Notes: generated by a model not told the origin, from the sequence alone. Positions 7,832 to 16,803 are shown, counted from the stretch's first letter. The stretch: 64,000 nucleotides of DNA from Radiobacillus deserti (GCF_007301515.1 NZ_CP041666.1:1364001-1428000), one strand, 5' to 3'. Made by a program: numbers and translations.

Positions 7832-8869
7832 ATGGGCGAAAAAATAAAAGGATACATAGGGACTTATACAAAACGAAAAAGTGAAGGAATCTATTCATTT
7901 GAGTTGGATGTAAACGCTGGTAACATTCATAATATAAAACTTGAAACAGAATTAGACAGACCGACGTATGTTACTTTAAGCAAAGACAAATCCTACTTAT
8001 TATCGGTCATGAAGCAAGACGGTTATGGTGGGGTGGCAGTCTTTCGAACTTCTAATAATGGTTTTCTACCTATTAGCTCCACGACCTATTCAGAAATCTC
8101 AAGCTGTCATGTGAGTATCGACAATTCAAATGATTATGTAGTGGTCTCTAATTATCATGAAGGAGCGGTTGAGCTATACAAACTGGATCAGGAAACTGAG
8201 AAAATTAATTTCGTTGATGTTAAACGTCATGAGGGGGCAGGACCTAATAAAGAACGGCAAGAAGGTCCACATGTTCATTTTGCAGATTTTACACCAGATC
8301 AACGCTTCATAGTTGTAGTGGATCTCGGAATAGATCAAATAATTACATACAAAATACATAACGATACATTACAGCAAGTGACGGCTTTAGATCTTGACCC
8401 TGGAAGTGGACCACGTCATCTTGTGTTTCACCCGAATGAAAATTTAGCATATGTCGTAACGGAGCTAAGTTCTGAGGTTCTAACTTTACAGTTTAATCCC
8501 GAGAATGGAGAATTTGTGCAAGTTCAACGTGTACCAACAATTCCAAAAGAATTTAGCGATAACAATCAATGTAGTGCAATCCGTATATCTGAAGATGGAA
8601 AATTTGTGTATGCTGCGAATAGGGGACATGACAGTATCGTAGTGTACCGAGTGAATGAGAAGGATGGAACGCTAGAGTTTGTGGAATGGGTATCGACAGG
8701 AGGGGAATGGCCAAGAGATTTCAACCTTGATCCAACAGGACAATATCTTGTCGCTGCCAATCAAGAAACAGATTCTATAGTCTTATTCTCTCGTGATAAA
8801 CATACTGGAAAGCTAAGTTTAAAACAGGGGCCAATTGCTGCTCCAGAACCAATATGTGTGATGTTCTAA
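7832..8869 (+). CDS. pgl: 6-phosphogluconolactonase, seven-bladed beta-propeller type
   Basis: This 345-residue lactonase-family protein (YkgB/Pgl, PF10282) hydrolyses 6-phosphogluconolactone in the oxidative pentose phosphate pathway. Typical elements are the GYIGTYTKRKSEGIYSF start, EGPHVHFADFTPD, DPGSGPRHLVFHPN and the repeated DGKFVYAANRGHDS blade motifs. The length matches the family. The ATG at 7832 follows AGGTGGAGGAA, and an earlier in-frame start at 7784 lacks a ribosome site. No zwf or gnd gene is nearby. Confidence 0.85.
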   Translation: MGEKIKGYIGTYTKRKSEGIYSFELDVNAGNIHNIKLETELDRPTYVTLSKDKSYLLSVMKQDGYGGVAVFRTSNNGFLPISSTTYSEISSCHVSIDNSNDYVVVSNYHEGAVELYKLDQETEKINFVDVKRHEGAGPNKERQEGPHVHFADFTPDQRFIVVVDLGIDQIITYKIHNDTLQQVTALDLDPGSGPRHLVFHPNENLAYVVTELSSEVLTLQFNPENGEFVQVQRVPTIPKEFSDNNQCSAIRISEDGKFVYAANRGHDSIVVYRVNEKDGTLEFVEWVSTGGEWPRDFNLDPTGQYLVAANQETDSIVLFSRDKHTGKLSLKQGPIAAPEPICVMF

Positions 8870-8939
8870 TTGTAAAGTAGAACAATCGTGGATTTTTCCT
8901 ATCTCTCATGTGTTAGCCCGTCCTTATTTTATCTTTCAC

Positions 8940-8948
8940 CATAAGATA
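8940..8948 (+). promoter_or_regulatory. SigK-type -10 motif before the first yjcZ gene
   Basis: CATAAGATA fits the SigK -10 consensus CATANNNTA and sits 24 nt before the start codon. Like motifs precede the next genes in the cluster: CATACTCTA at 9221-9229, with an AC -35 candidate at 9202-9203, and CATAGGATA at 9486-9494. Confidence 0.45.
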
Positions 8949-8971
8949 GAAGTAAGGAGGGGGGTGAAACG

Positions 8972-9085
8972 ATGAGTGGAGGATTTTTTGGAAACAACAA
9001 TAGCTTTATTTTGTTAGTTGTTTTATTCGTATTACTTGTCATTGTCGGAAATAACTATCCGACTGGAGGAGGCTACTATAGCTAG
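8972..9085 (+). CDS. YjcZ-family sporulation microprotein
   Basis: A 37-residue protein: a glycine/asparagine-rich start (MSGGFFGNNN), one hydrophobic helix (FILLVVLFVLLVIVG) and a tail ending GGGYYS. This is the YjcZ/sporulation YjcZ signature. Relatives are made in the mother cell and often found with spore envelopes; their function is not established. AAGGAGGGGGGTG precedes the ATG. It is the first of four related genes within 800 bp. Confidence 0.8.
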   Translation: MSGGFFGNNNSFILLVVLFVLLVIVGNNYPTGGGYYS

Positions 9086-9150
9086 TCTTCGTATTTGACC
9101 ATTCTACTACGCCAGACCTGTAGCTCAGCGAGCACCTTTTGAACGGACTG

Positions 9151-9187
9151 AAAAGCCTGTGATGTTTGTATTCACAGGCTTTTTTGT
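9151..9187 (+). terminator. Terminator after the first yjcZ gene
   Basis: AAAAGCCTGTGA pairs with TCACAGGCTTTT, followed by further Ts. Confidence 0.8.
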
Positions 9188-9249
9188 GGACACAGGTGGA
9201 TACATATTTCTTTCATATAACATACTCTACTGCCAAGGGGGTGTTGGCT

Positions 9250-9438
9250 TTGAGAAGGTTGCCAGCCTATCGCTATGTGTACGATCCGTATGGTTACCGA
9301 CATGTTCAGTATAGGGATAAAGATAACCGTTATTTGAATGAAACGATGGGATTCAGATCATCTTTTGTTATTATCATGGTGTTATTTGTGTTACTGGTAA
9401 TAGTTGGTGCAGTCACCTTGCCTAAAGATAGACGATAA
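9250..9438 (+). CDS. YjcZ-like small membrane protein with basic N-terminal extension
   Basis: This 62-residue protein has an Arg/Tyr-rich N-terminus (RRLPAYRYVYDPYGYRHVQY). One helix, FVIIMVLFVLLVIVGAV, is nearly identical to the YjcZ helix of its neighbours, and the tail is short and charged. The start is a TTG with AAGGGGG about 9 nt upstream. An upstream ATG frame (9166) runs through the preceding terminator and is not credible. A CATACTCTA motif at 9221-9229 fits a SigK -10. The helix looks borrowed from the YjcZ family, while the front end is different. Confidence 0.6.
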   Translation: MRRLPAYRYVYDPYGYRHVQYRDKDNRYLNETMGFRSSFVIIMVLFVLLVIVGAVTLPKDRR

Positions 9439-9517
9439 TAATGCTAAACAATAGGGCAAATGCCCTTTCCAATCTAGATATGTGTCATAGGATAAGAGTA
9501 TGAAAGGAGTGAATGGA

Positions 9518-9610
9518 ATGAGCGCAGGTGTTTATGAGAACGATAGCTTCATTCTTTTAGTAGTACTTTTCGTGCTTCTTGTAATTGTAGGTTATAGCTA
9601 CGGTTATTAA
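9518..9610 (+). CDS. YjcZ-family microprotein
   Basis: A 30-residue protein, MSAGVYENDS followed by FILLVVLFVLLVIVG and a tyrosine/glycine tail. It has the same helix as the gene at 8972. GAAAGGAGTG lies upstream. A CATAGGATA motif at 9486-9494 could be a SigK -10. It is probably co-transcribed with the next copy, 36 bp downstream. Confidence 0.75.
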   Translation: MSAGVYENDSFILLVVLFVLLVIVGYSYGY

Positions 9611-9646
9611 TGTTCCTAATTCCGAGAGGAGAGGTGGTGGAAGAAA

Positions 9647-9754
9647 ATGGGACACTATGTAGGTGGATTTAACAATGGGTTTATCTTGCTAGTAATCATT
9701 TTTGTTCTGTTAGTTATCGTTGGAAACAGCTATCCAATCGGTGGAGAATACTAA
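9647..9754 (+). CDS. YjcZ-family microprotein
   Basis: A 35-residue protein, MGHYVGGFNNG followed by the FILLVIIFVLLVIVG helix and GNSYPIGGEY. GAGAGGTGGTGG precedes the ATG. It has no promoter motif of its own and a strong terminator follows, so it closes the operon started at 9518. Confidence 0.75.
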   Translation: MGHYVGGFNNGFILLVIIFVLLVIVGNSYPIGGEY

Positions 9755-9770
9755 AGAATAGAAATTAGAT

Positions 9771-9797
9771 AAGAGAAGAGGAAATCCTCTTCTCTTT
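9771..9797. terminator. Terminator of the yjcZ cluster
   Basis: A perfect 12-bp stem, AAGAGAAGAGGA / TCCTCTTCTCTT, with a 2-nt loop. Only a short T-rich tract follows. Confidence 0.65.
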
Positions 9798-9837
9798 CAA
9801 ATTAAAAAAATTATTCCAATTCACTCCATTTTTTTAT

Positions 9838-10707
9838 ATGGTCCATAGTATATATAAATCTGATTATGGGAGAAAACGAATTCAAACTCATTATGAAAAC
9901 TACTTAGACTTACTGCCATTTAAGGTAGAGAGAGAGTACATACCTACTCGCTTCGGAAATACACACGTATTATTGGCTGGCCCGAAAAGTAGTGAACCTA
10001 TTTTTGTTTTACAGGGTGGAAATTGCGTTAACCCAATCACATTATCTTGGTTTCATACACTTGCACAAACTTATCGAATTTATGCACCAGATACGGTGGG
10101 ACATCCTGGCTTTAGTGAAGAGAAACGAATATCAGCAGTAGATAATAGCTTTGCATTATGGATTGAAGATCTTTTGCAACATTATCAGATTGAAAAAGCC
10201 CGATTTGTCGGACCATCTTATGGCGCAGGGATCATCCTTCGTCTGGCAACTTATACGCCTGAAAAAATAATAAGTGCTGCCCTTGTGGCACCTGCTGGAA
10301 TTAGACTAGGATCTAAAAGGGATATGATTAAAAAAATCCTGATCCCAATGTTTCGTTATAGATGGTTTTCCTCATCCAAAGCATTGGAGAATTTGACCGA
10401 TCATATGTCTAAAGGAACTATGAAACAAATAAATAGGCAAATAATTGGTGATATATTTAAATATGTTAAATTGGAGCAGGAAATGCCGAAGCTAACTGAA
10501 AGGAGTGAGCTGGTAAACTACACTTCCCCGACTGTAGTTATAACTGGAACAGAGGATGTCTTCTTCCCGGACTTAATAGTGAAGCCAGCCGCAACAGAAA
10601 TTATATCTAATCTGCAGAATAGTACATATGAAATGGGACATTTCCCTTCAGAAGAAAATCTTCAAAAAATCAATGAAGAGTTGAGGACTTTTTTTGCAAA
10701 TAATTAA
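9838..10707 (+). CDS. Alpha/beta hydrolase
   Basis: This 289-residue protein has the alpha/beta-hydrolase fold. It shows an oxyanion-type QGGN segment at about residues 58-61, a nucleophile elbow GPSYGAG at about 123-129, an acid in GTEDVFFPD and a catalytic His in YEMGHFPSEE. It belongs to the broad CarCB/YtpA-like group of cytoplasmic esterases and lipases. The substrate is unknown. The ATG at 9838 lacks a recognisable ribosome site, so the true start may lie downstream; an in-frame start nearby with a good site was not seen. Confidence 0.75.
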   Translation: MVHSIYKSDYGRKRIQTHYENYLDLLPFKVEREYIPTRFGNTHVLLAGPKSSEPIFVLQGGNCVNPITLSWFHTLAQTYRIYAPDTVGHPGFSEEKRISAVDNSFALWIEDLLQHYQIEKARFVGPSYGAGIILRLATYTPEKIISAALVAPAGIRLGSKRDMIKKILIPMFRYRWFSSSKALENLTDHMSKGTMKQINRQIIGDIFKYVKLEQEMPKLTERSELVNYTSPTVVITGTEDVFFPDLIVKPAATEIISNLQNSTYEMGHFPSEENLQKINEELRTFFANN

Positions 10708-10737
10708 AAGGCCAATCCATAAAGGATGGCCTTTTAA
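10706..10737. terminator. Terminator between the hydrolase and the SnoaL remnant
   Basis: AAAAGGCCAATCC and GGATGGCCTTTT form a stem with one bulged base and a short T-tract. It can serve both convergent genes. Confidence 0.7.
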
Positions 10738-10738
10738 T

Positions 10739-11110
10739 TTACATCATGCATGTTTGTCTCTAGTGTACCTAATTCATAAAGAATGGCGGCGTCACTATCT
10801 TCACACCAAAGCTCTGTTACTTTCCTGTTCTCAAAGTAAAAAAATTATCATCCTAGTTTCTTTTACTCTTTGGTCGGTTGATGGGATGTTGATGCACCCC
10901 CTTGTAAGTCATGTATCCAGTATATCGTACGACGAGCTTATGACCTTGTTCAATAACATCATCAAGTTGCCATTCATCATCTGGGAAGACAGACCGAAAC
11001 CAACCCATGAACTCTTTCCCCTTTTGTCTATCGTTTGTTCCTTTTCTGGTATGATAACTCTTTTACAATTGAGGCTAGAACTATGTTATCCTTCCGTAAT
11101 TTCTTTTTTT
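10739..11110 (-). pseudogene. Decayed SnoaL-like ester cyclase gene
   Basis: On the minus strand, RKGTNDRQKGKEFMGWFRS and VFPDDEWQLDDVIEQGHKL are followed by VVRYTGYMTYKGVHQHPI. This is the core of the SnoaL-like polyketide cyclase family. The frame then meets a TAG. A second frame, joined across the T7 run (10838-10844 on the plus strand), gives FFYFENRKVTELWCEDSDAA and a stop at 10739. The N-terminal part is also out of frame. With three lesions the gene is most likely dead. The plus-strand ORF over this region (10694-11125) is a shadow. Confidence 0.6.
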
Positions 11111-11248
11111 ACTAATATCAAGTAAAATGAATGAATAGACTTTCCCTATGAAATTGGAAAGTCTCTATCTGTTACAAAAGAGGAAGTCGTATATATCAAG
11201 CACTCTTTCACAAGATAGTATTGAACTTAGTATAGAGAGGAAATAGTT

Positions 11249-12373
11249 ATGGACTTAACACGTATGAAACCTTTTATTCAAACTGGCTGGGAAAGAGAAG
11301 GCTTTTCTGAACCGACAGCTATTCAAAATAAGACGATCCCATTAATAGAACAAGGCAAAGATGTCATTGGAGAATCTCCAACAGGAAGCGGAAAAACATT
11401 AGCGTATTTGTTACCTATACTAAATAAACTCGATCCAAGTATAAAAAATGCTCAAGCGATCGTGTTAGCGTCATCACAAGAATTAGTCATGCAAATTCAA
11501 CAGGAAATCACAAAGTGGGTGCAAGGAACGGAATTACATAGCACGGCATTAATAGGTGGAGCTAATATTAAACGGCAAATTGAGAAGCTAAAAAAGAAGC
11601 CACAAATTGTAGTAGGTACTCCTGGCCGTGTACTAGAGTTAATCAATCAAAAGAAATTAAAAATGAAGGATATTAGTACAGTTGTGTTAGATGAAGGGGA
11701 TCAGCTTCTTATACCTGAACACATCCCGTCTATTGAGAAAATTATTAGTAACACAGATGATGCACGTCAACTACTTATTTTCTCTGCTACACTTCCAACT
11801 GCAACGTTGGAAGCTGCTAGTCAATTCGTTCAAGCTCCTAACGTGATAAAAGTGGAAGAGGGGGAAGTAGAGCGGCCATCTGTGGAACATATGTATTTTG
11901 TTTGTGAACAGCGAGAGAAAATAAATCTGTTAAAAAAATTAATTCACCATTTAGATATCAGGGGATTAGCTTTTTTTCGAAACATTTCCCAGCTTGATAT
12001 GTATGCGGAGAAATTACAATTTAACGGAGTAGAAGTAGGCGTTCTACATCGCGATATAAAAAAACAGCAACGCGCGCAAACGATGAAAGACTTTCGTACA
12101 GGAAAGCTGCCCCTTATACTAGCTACAGATGTTGCAGCTAGGGGATTAGATGTGAAGGGATTGACCCACATTGTACAAGTGGAGCTTCCAGAAGATGCTT
12201 TACATTACGCGCATCGTGCGGGGAGAGTAGGAAGATTGGGCTCTGAGTCAGGTACTGTCATTTCCGTTGTTACAGAAGAAGAGGCGCGTATCTTACATCG
12301 ATTTGCAAAGAATCGCAATTTCGAATTAACAAGAAAAAGGCTGATAAAAGGTCAAATAACCGATGCAAAATAA
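11249..12373 (+). CDS. yfmL: DEAD-box RNA helicase YfmL
   Basis: This 374-residue ATP-dependent RNA helicase shows motif Q (GFSEPTAIQ), Walker A (SPTGSGKT), GGANIKRQIEKLKKKP, TPGRV and motif II as DEGD in place of DEAD. SAT and the C-terminal DVAARGLD and HRAGRVGR motifs follow. Length and sequence follow B. subtilis YfmL, which acts in 50S ribosomal subunit maturation and cold adaptation. The ATG follows AGAGAGGAAA. The gene is monocistronic and ends at a hairpin shared with the Aap operon. Confidence 0.9.
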   Translation: MDLTRMKPFIQTGWEREGFSEPTAIQNKTIPLIEQGKDVIGESPTGSGKTLAYLLPILNKLDPSIKNAQAIVLASSQELVMQIQQEITKWVQGTELHSTALIGGANIKRQIEKLKKKPQIVVGTPGRVLELINQKKLKMKDISTVVLDEGDQLLIPEHIPSIEKIISNTDDARQLLIFSATLPTATLEAASQFVQAPNVIKVEEGEVERPSVEHMYFVCEQREKINLLKKLIHHLDIRGLAFFRNISQLDMYAEKLQFNGVEVGVLHRDIKKQQRAQTMKDFRTGKLPLILATDVAARGLDVKGLTHIVQVELPEDALHYAHRAGRVGRLGSESGTVISVVTEEEARILHRFAKNRNFELTRKRLIKGQITDAK

Positions 12374-12376
12374 CAG

Positions 12377-12409
12377 AATCACCGCTGCTGTCTAGAAGCG
12401 GTGATTTTT
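12377..12409. terminator. Terminator between yfmL and the aap operon
   Basis: AATCACCGCT / AGCGGTGATT stem followed by Ts on the plus strand. The minus-strand side has a weaker T-tract and may also stop the aap transcript. Confidence 0.8.
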
Positions 12410-12412
12410 CCC

Positions 12413-13183
12413 CTACAAAATTTGCGATAAAAATAACTTCGTTCGTTCATGCTTCGGATGATCAAATAATTCCTCTGGAGTGCCTGTTTCAATAATTTCG
12501 CCATCATCGAACAGGACAATTCTATCGGCGACTTCTCTCGCAAACCCCATTTCATGGGTTACACATAGCATAGTCATACCTGACCTAGCAAGTTCCTTCA
12601 TAACATCTAATACTTCTTTAATCATCTCTGGATCTAAAGCAGAGGTTGGTTCATCAAACAGCATAATTTCTGGCTGCATGGCAAGTGCGCGTGCAATGGC
12701 AACACGCTGTTGTTGCCCTCCGGATAACTGCCCTGGATATTTGTTCGCTTGTTCAGGAATTCCCACTCGTTCTAACAACTCATATGCATTTTTTTCAGCT
12801 TCAGCTTTTGGTTTTTTTCTTACCCAGATTGGGGCTAGTGTAATATTTTTTAAGATGGTCATATGAGGAAAGAGGTTGAATTGTTGAAATACCATTCCCG
12901 TTTCCTTTCGAATGGCCTCAATATCTTTGATATCGTGGGATAGACTTATTCCATCAATGGTAATTTGCCCCTCTTGAATATTTTCAAGTCCATTAATGGT
13001 TCGAATAAAGGTTGATTTTCCAGAGCCAGATGGACCTAAGATGACTAACACTTCTCCTTTTTTTACGGTTAAATTTACGTCCTTTAAGACGTGATGGGAA
13101 CCGAACCATTTGTTAATTTGGCTACAAACAATAATGTCCTCATTTGTAGGTTCTACATGAACTTTCGTTTCTGTTTGTTCCAT
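12413..13183 (-). CDS. aapP: Amino-acid ABC transporter ATP-binding protein (AapP/GlnQ family)
   Basis: This 256-residue ABC ATPase powers the adjacent permease pair. It has Walker A GPSGSGKST, Q-loop VFQQFNLFPHMT, signature LSGGQQQR and Walker B IMLFDEP followed by TSALDPE, the polar amino-acid class pattern. The chosen ATG at 13183 has AAGGAGG upstream. A longer in-frame start at 13213 overlaps the aapM stop and lacks a site. It is the last gene of a four-gene operon. Confidence 0.88.
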   Translation of the reverse strand: MEQTETKVHVEPTNEDIIVCSQINKWFGSHHVLKDVNLTVKKGEVLVILGPSGSGKSTFIRTINGLENIQEGQITIDGISLSHDIKDIEAIRKETGMVFQQFNLFPHMTILKNITLAPIWVRKKPKAEAEKNAYELLERVGIPEQANKYPGQLSGGQQQRVAIARALAMQPEIMLFDEPTSALDPEMIKEVLDVMKELARSGMTMLCVTHEMGFAREVADRIVLFDDGEIIETGTPEELFDHPKHERTKLFLSQIL

Positions 13184-13196
13184 TTCATATCCTCCT

Positions 13197-14399
13197 TCAT
13201 CGCTCTCCAACACCTAGATTTTTTTCAAGACGCCTGCTCGCATATGACATCGAGTAGGCAATAATCCAATAAGTAACGGCAACGAACAAATAAGCCTCCA
13301 TAATTCTTCCTAAATAATCGGGATTAGATTTTACAGTCTGTGCTATTCCGAGAATGTCTGTTAAACCTACAATGGCTACAAGAGATGTATCCTTAAACAT
13401 CGATATACTCTGACCAACGATGGCGGGAATAACAGCTCGTAGTGCTTGTGGCATAATAATGAACGTCATCGTTTGGACAGGATTAAGTCCCATCGCTTTT
13501 GCAGCTTCAAATTGTCCTTTTGGGATTGATTGTAATCCACCTCTTACATTCTCCGCCATATAAGCGGAAGTGAATAACGTACAAGCAATCATGACACGAA
13601 GTACGTTATTTATCTCCGTACCAGGTGGCAAAAATAACGGGAGTAGGAGTTGGGCCATAAATAAAACAGTAATTAATGGGATTCCTCGTACTACTTCAAT
13701 AAAGAGGATACAAAAATACTTAATGATAGGCAGCTTACTAGAACGACCTAGTGCAAGCAAGATACCAATCGGAAATGCAAAAACAATGGCAACAACGGAA
13801 ATCAATATAGTGAGTAGTAATCCTCCCCAAAGGTTCGTGGCAACGGAAGGGAGTACCCCGAATCCACCTACTAGAAAAATAGTTAGTGGGAACGCAATTG
13901 CCCAACCAGTAACTGCGATGCTTTTTTTCTTTGGGAGCATTGGACCAATAAGGAAACCTACGAGGACCATTACTATATTGATGCCTAACCACATTTTGGC
14001 ATGACTAGATGTGAAGTCTACTAGTATGTGAATCAAATAAATAGCAATTAGTACTGCAGAAAGGTGTAAGTTTGTTCCTTTCCATATCCCTGCAGATAAC
14101 CCAAATTGGAAGGATAGAAATACTAATCCAATCCATATCCGCCACATATGCTCGACTGGAAATTGTCCAACCATAAATAATCGAAAGTTATCCGATATGA
14201 TGGACCATTGTGCATCTGTGAAAACCCAAGTCAAAGTCCCATTTAAAACATAATAAAGTACCAATACGGATAAAACGGTTAAGATAGAATTGTACCAGTT
14301 ATTAAAAAGATTTTGTTTCATCCATCCCAAAACACCGATCGTAGATTTAGGCGGTTCACTGGTTGTAATCTCCGTATTGGTTTCTATTTTAGAATGCAT
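13197..14399 (-). CDS. aapM: Amino-acid ABC transporter permease (AapM type)
   Basis: This is a 400-residue, multi-span permease of the HisMQ class. The C-terminal half carries the coupling loop EAAKAMGLNPVQTMTFIIMP, which docks on the ATPase. The long N-terminal half (about 190 residues of extra spans) is characteristic of AapM-type subunits and absent from ordinary GlnM/GlnP proteins. The ATG at 14399 has AGAGAGGTG upstream. A GTG at 14408 overlapping the aapQ stop is possible. It should form a heterodimer with AapQ. Confidence 0.85.
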   Translation of the reverse strand: MHSKIETNTEITTSEPPKSTIGVLGWMKQNLFNNWYNSILTVLSVLVLYYVLNGTLTWVFTDAQWSIISDNFRLFMVGQFPVEHMWRIWIGLVFLSFQFGLSAGIWKGTNLHLSAVLIAIYLIHILVDFTSSHAKMWLGINIVMVLVGFLIGPMLPKKKSIAVTGWAIAFPLTIFLVGGFGVLPSVATNLWGGLLLTILISVVAIVFAFPIGILLALGRSSKLPIIKYFCILFIEVVRGIPLITVLFMAQLLLPLFLPPGTEINNVLRVMIACTLFTSAYMAENVRGGLQSIPKGQFEAAKAMGLNPVQTMTFIIMPQALRAVIPAIVGQSISMFKDTSLVAIVGLTDILGIAQTVKSNPDYLGRIMEAYLFVAVTYWIIAYSMSYASRRLEKNLGVGER

Positions 14400-14404
14400 G
14401 TAAT

Positions 14405-15583
14405 TCACCTCTCTACAATCTGAGTTTTCTTATTAAAAATGTTCATAAAGATGGAAGTTAGAATGCTAAGCACTAAATATACGATAATCATAATGACAAC
14501 GGACTGAATGGCTCTTCCGGTCTGATTGTTGATCGTTTCTGCTACTGCAACGAGATCTGGGAAGCCTGCAGCAATTGCCAAGCTAGAGTTTTTCGTTAAA
14601 TTTAAGTACTGACTGGTGAGGGGAGGGATAATGATTCGAATGGCTTGAGGTAATACAACTAATCTCATGGTTGTGGATTGTTTTAATCCCAATGCATTGG
14701 ATGCTTCTAACTGGCCTTTAGACACAGATAAGATTCCCCCACGAACGATTTCTGCGATGTAGGTCGCTGTATAAATGGTAAGTCCTAAGAAAATCGCCAA
14801 AAAATTAGCAGATAAATTGTATCCACCTGTATAACCAAAATTACCCATAGCAGGATATTCAAGATTTGCTGGACCTTGATGTGTGACAAGGAATAGTAAT
14901 AGAATTGGAACAAGCAAGCCACCAATTGCCCATAACGATGGAAACTTTCTTTTTCCACTCATGACTTGAGACTTTAATACTACTTTCCATAAAACGATGG
15001 AAAGTACGATTGCTATGAGAATGGTAATCAACCATGACCTACTAGCATCATTGGCTACGAACCAAGGCATGGTTATTCCTCGATTGCTGATGTGGAAGGG
15101 ACCAAGATGTATGGCTTCTTTTACCTGAGGAAGAGCTAAGAAAACAGCAAAGTACCAGATGAAAATTTGAACGAGTAGTGGGGTGTTTCGGAAAATCTCG
15201 ATGTAAATACTAGCTAGCTTTTGTACGAGCCAGTTGCTTGAGAGACGTGCAATCCCGACAATAAACCCTATAATGGTTGCGAAAATAATTCCAATTAAAG
15301 AAACTCTAACAGTATTCAATAAGCCTACTAAAACAGCGCGTAAATAAGTGTCTGTAGCTTGATACTCGATTAATGATTCCCCGATATTAAACGAAGCTGT
15401 ATTGGTTAAAAATTCAAATCCAAGCGGAATGCCAAGTTGATCGAGGGCGATGAGAGCATTATTTATAAAATAACCAATGACCGATACAACTACGATTACG
15501 AATAGAATCTGAAAAATAATAGGAATAACCCGATTATCTCTCCAAAAAGGTGTAGAGACATCGGATGCTGGACGTTTTGGCAA
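14405..15583 (-). CDS. aapQ: Amino-acid ABC transporter permease (AapQ type)
   Basis: This 392-residue partner permease has the family marks GFEFLTNTASFNIGESLIEY near the N-terminus, VEIFRNTPLLVQIF-like helix text and the coupling loop EASNALGLKQSTTMRLVVLP. The periplasmic-type insertion between the first and last spans is typical of AapQ/BztB. The start is taken as TTG 15583, because AGAGAGGTGA lies at the right distance. A GTG at 15592 would overlap that site. It is translated just ahead of aapM. Confidence 0.85.
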   Translation of the reverse strand: MPKRPASDVSTPFWRDNRVIPIIFQILFVIVVVSVIGYFINNALIALDQLGIPLGFEFLTNTASFNIGESLIEYQATDTYLRAVLVGLLNTVRVSLIGIIFATIIGFIVGIARLSSNWLVQKLASIYIEIFRNTPLLVQIFIWYFAVFLALPQVKEAIHLGPFHISNRGITMPWFVANDASRSWLITILIAIVLSIVLWKVVLKSQVMSGKRKFPSLWAIGGLLVPILLLFLVTHQGPANLEYPAMGNFGYTGGYNLSANFLAIFLGLTIYTATYIAEIVRGGILSVSKGQLEASNALGLKQSTTMRLVVLPQAIRIIIPPLTSQYLNLTKNSSLAIAAGFPDLVAVAETINNQTGRAIQSVVIMIIVYLVLSILTSIFMNIFNKKTQIVER

Positions 15584-15621
15584 ACTTCTCACCTCTCTAA
15601 ATAGTAAGGATATAAGGTTAT

Positions 15622-15672
15622 AAAAAGGAAAGGACCCGTCCTGAACTAAACAGGTGTAGCAGGCCCTTTTTA
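15622..15672 (-). terminator. Intercistronic hairpin between aapJ and aapQ
   Basis: An imperfect inverted repeat (outer AAAAAGG / CCTTTTT, inner CCTG / CAGG) followed by Ts on the minus strand. Such hairpins usually let the binding-protein message exceed that of the permeases. Confidence 0.5.
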
Positions 15673-15690
15673 TTTATCTTTTAGAACACA

Positions 15691-16803
15691 TTAACGGAAT
15701 GGAGTAGAGTAGAGTAGACCACCTTCTGTCCAAAGACTATTTGCCCCTCTTTCTAATTTAAATGGTGTATCAGGACCGAGATGACGATTATAGATCTCTT
15801 CATAGTTTCCAACATGCTTGATAACACGGTAAGCAAAATCGTTTGAAAGTCCAAGCATCGATCCTAAATCGCCTTCTTGACCAAGTAATCGACGAACAAC
15901 TGGATTTTCACTTTCTAAAAAGTCATCCACATTTTCCGAAGTGATACCTAATTCTTCGGCTTCCATCGTCGCATAGGTAACCCATTTCACGATATCAAAC
16001 CATTGATCATCCCCATGTCTGACTGCAGGGCCAAGTGGTTCTTTGGAAAGTGTTTCATCTAAGATGATGTGAGCGTCTGGATCAGATAAAGTAGCTTGAC
16101 GTGAAACAAGCCCAGATTTATCTGTAGTCCAAGCATCCACACTACCTTCCTCGTAAGCAGCTACAAGAGCATCACTATCATCAAAAACAACTTGTTCATA
16201 TTCAATTCCAAGTTTTCTAAATTGATCTGCAAGGTTTAACTCAGTTGTTGTACCAGTTTCTACACCAATTCGAGCACCAGCTAAATCCTTTACAGTTTCA
16301 ATCCCACTTTCTTTTCGAACCATAATGCCTTGCCCATCATAAAACGTAGTCGGGGCAAAGTTTGTTCCTAAATCTGTGTCACGACTAGTCGTCCATGTTG
16401 TGTTACGAATTAACACATCAACCTCCCCAGTTTGAAGCGCTGTAAAACGTTCATCGGCTGAAAGAGGCCTTACTTCTAAAGCATTGGGATCATCAAATAC
16501 TGCCGCAGCAATAGCTTTTCCGAAATCGATATCAAAGCCTTCATAATCACCATCTTCGTTCACATAGCCGAATCCCGGTAACTGATCGTTTCCTCCGAGG
16601 ATTATTTTTCCTCTTTCTTTGACAGTGGCTAGCGTTGAACCGGATTCTGCTCCGGATGCTTTTTCTCCTTCAGAAGAACCTTCCTCTGGCGTTTCTGATG
16701 GATCAGATCCTGTATCCTCAGATTGACACCCTACAAGCAATAAACCGAAGATTATGAATAGACCTAATAGAAAGTTCGGTGCAAACAGCTTCTTTTTTTT
16801 CAA
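15691..16803 (-). CDS. aapJ: Amino-acid-binding lipoprotein of an Aap-type ABC importer
   Basis: The 370-residue substrate-binding component begins with a lipoprotein signal peptide (LLLVGC lipobox) and a Ser/Glu/Gly-rich linker. It then follows the AapJ/BztA pattern: LPGFGYVNEDGDYEGFDIDF, DVLIRNTTWTTSRDTDLG, VETGTTTELNLADQFRKLG, KEPLGPAVRHGDDQWFDI and NSLWTEGGLLYSTPFR. AapJQMP carries many L-amino acids in alpha-proteobacteria. Here the protein is lipid-anchored, as a Gram-positive binding protein must be. The start is a TTG preceded by AAGGGGGAA. It heads the operon. Confidence 0.88.
   Translation of the reverse strand: MKKKKLFAPNFLLGLFIIFGLLLVGCQSEDTGSDPSETPEEGSSEGEKASGAESGSTLATVKERGKIILGGNDQLPGFGYVNEDGDYEGFDIDFGKAIAAAVFDDPNALEVRPLSADERFTALQTGEVDVLIRNTTWTTSRDTDLGTNFAPTTFYDGQGIMVRKESGIETVKDLAGARIGVETGTTTELNLADQFRKLGIEYEQVVFDDSDALVAAYEEGSVDAWTTDKSGLVSRQATLSDPDAHIILDETLSKEPLGPAVRHGDDQWFDIVKWVTYATMEAEELGITSENVDDFLESENPVVRRLLGQEGDLGSMLGLSNDFAYRVIKHVGNYEEIYNRHLGPDTPFKLERGANSLWTEGGLLYSTPFR

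Noticed and set aside
9166..9249. Upstream ATG for the YjcZ-like gene at 9250
   Set aside because: The extension translates through a transcription terminator and lacks a ribosome site.
10694..11125. 143-residue plus-strand ORF
   Set aside because: It is antisense to the SnoaL remnant, whose minus-strand text matches a known family, and it begins inside the hydrolase end and a terminator.
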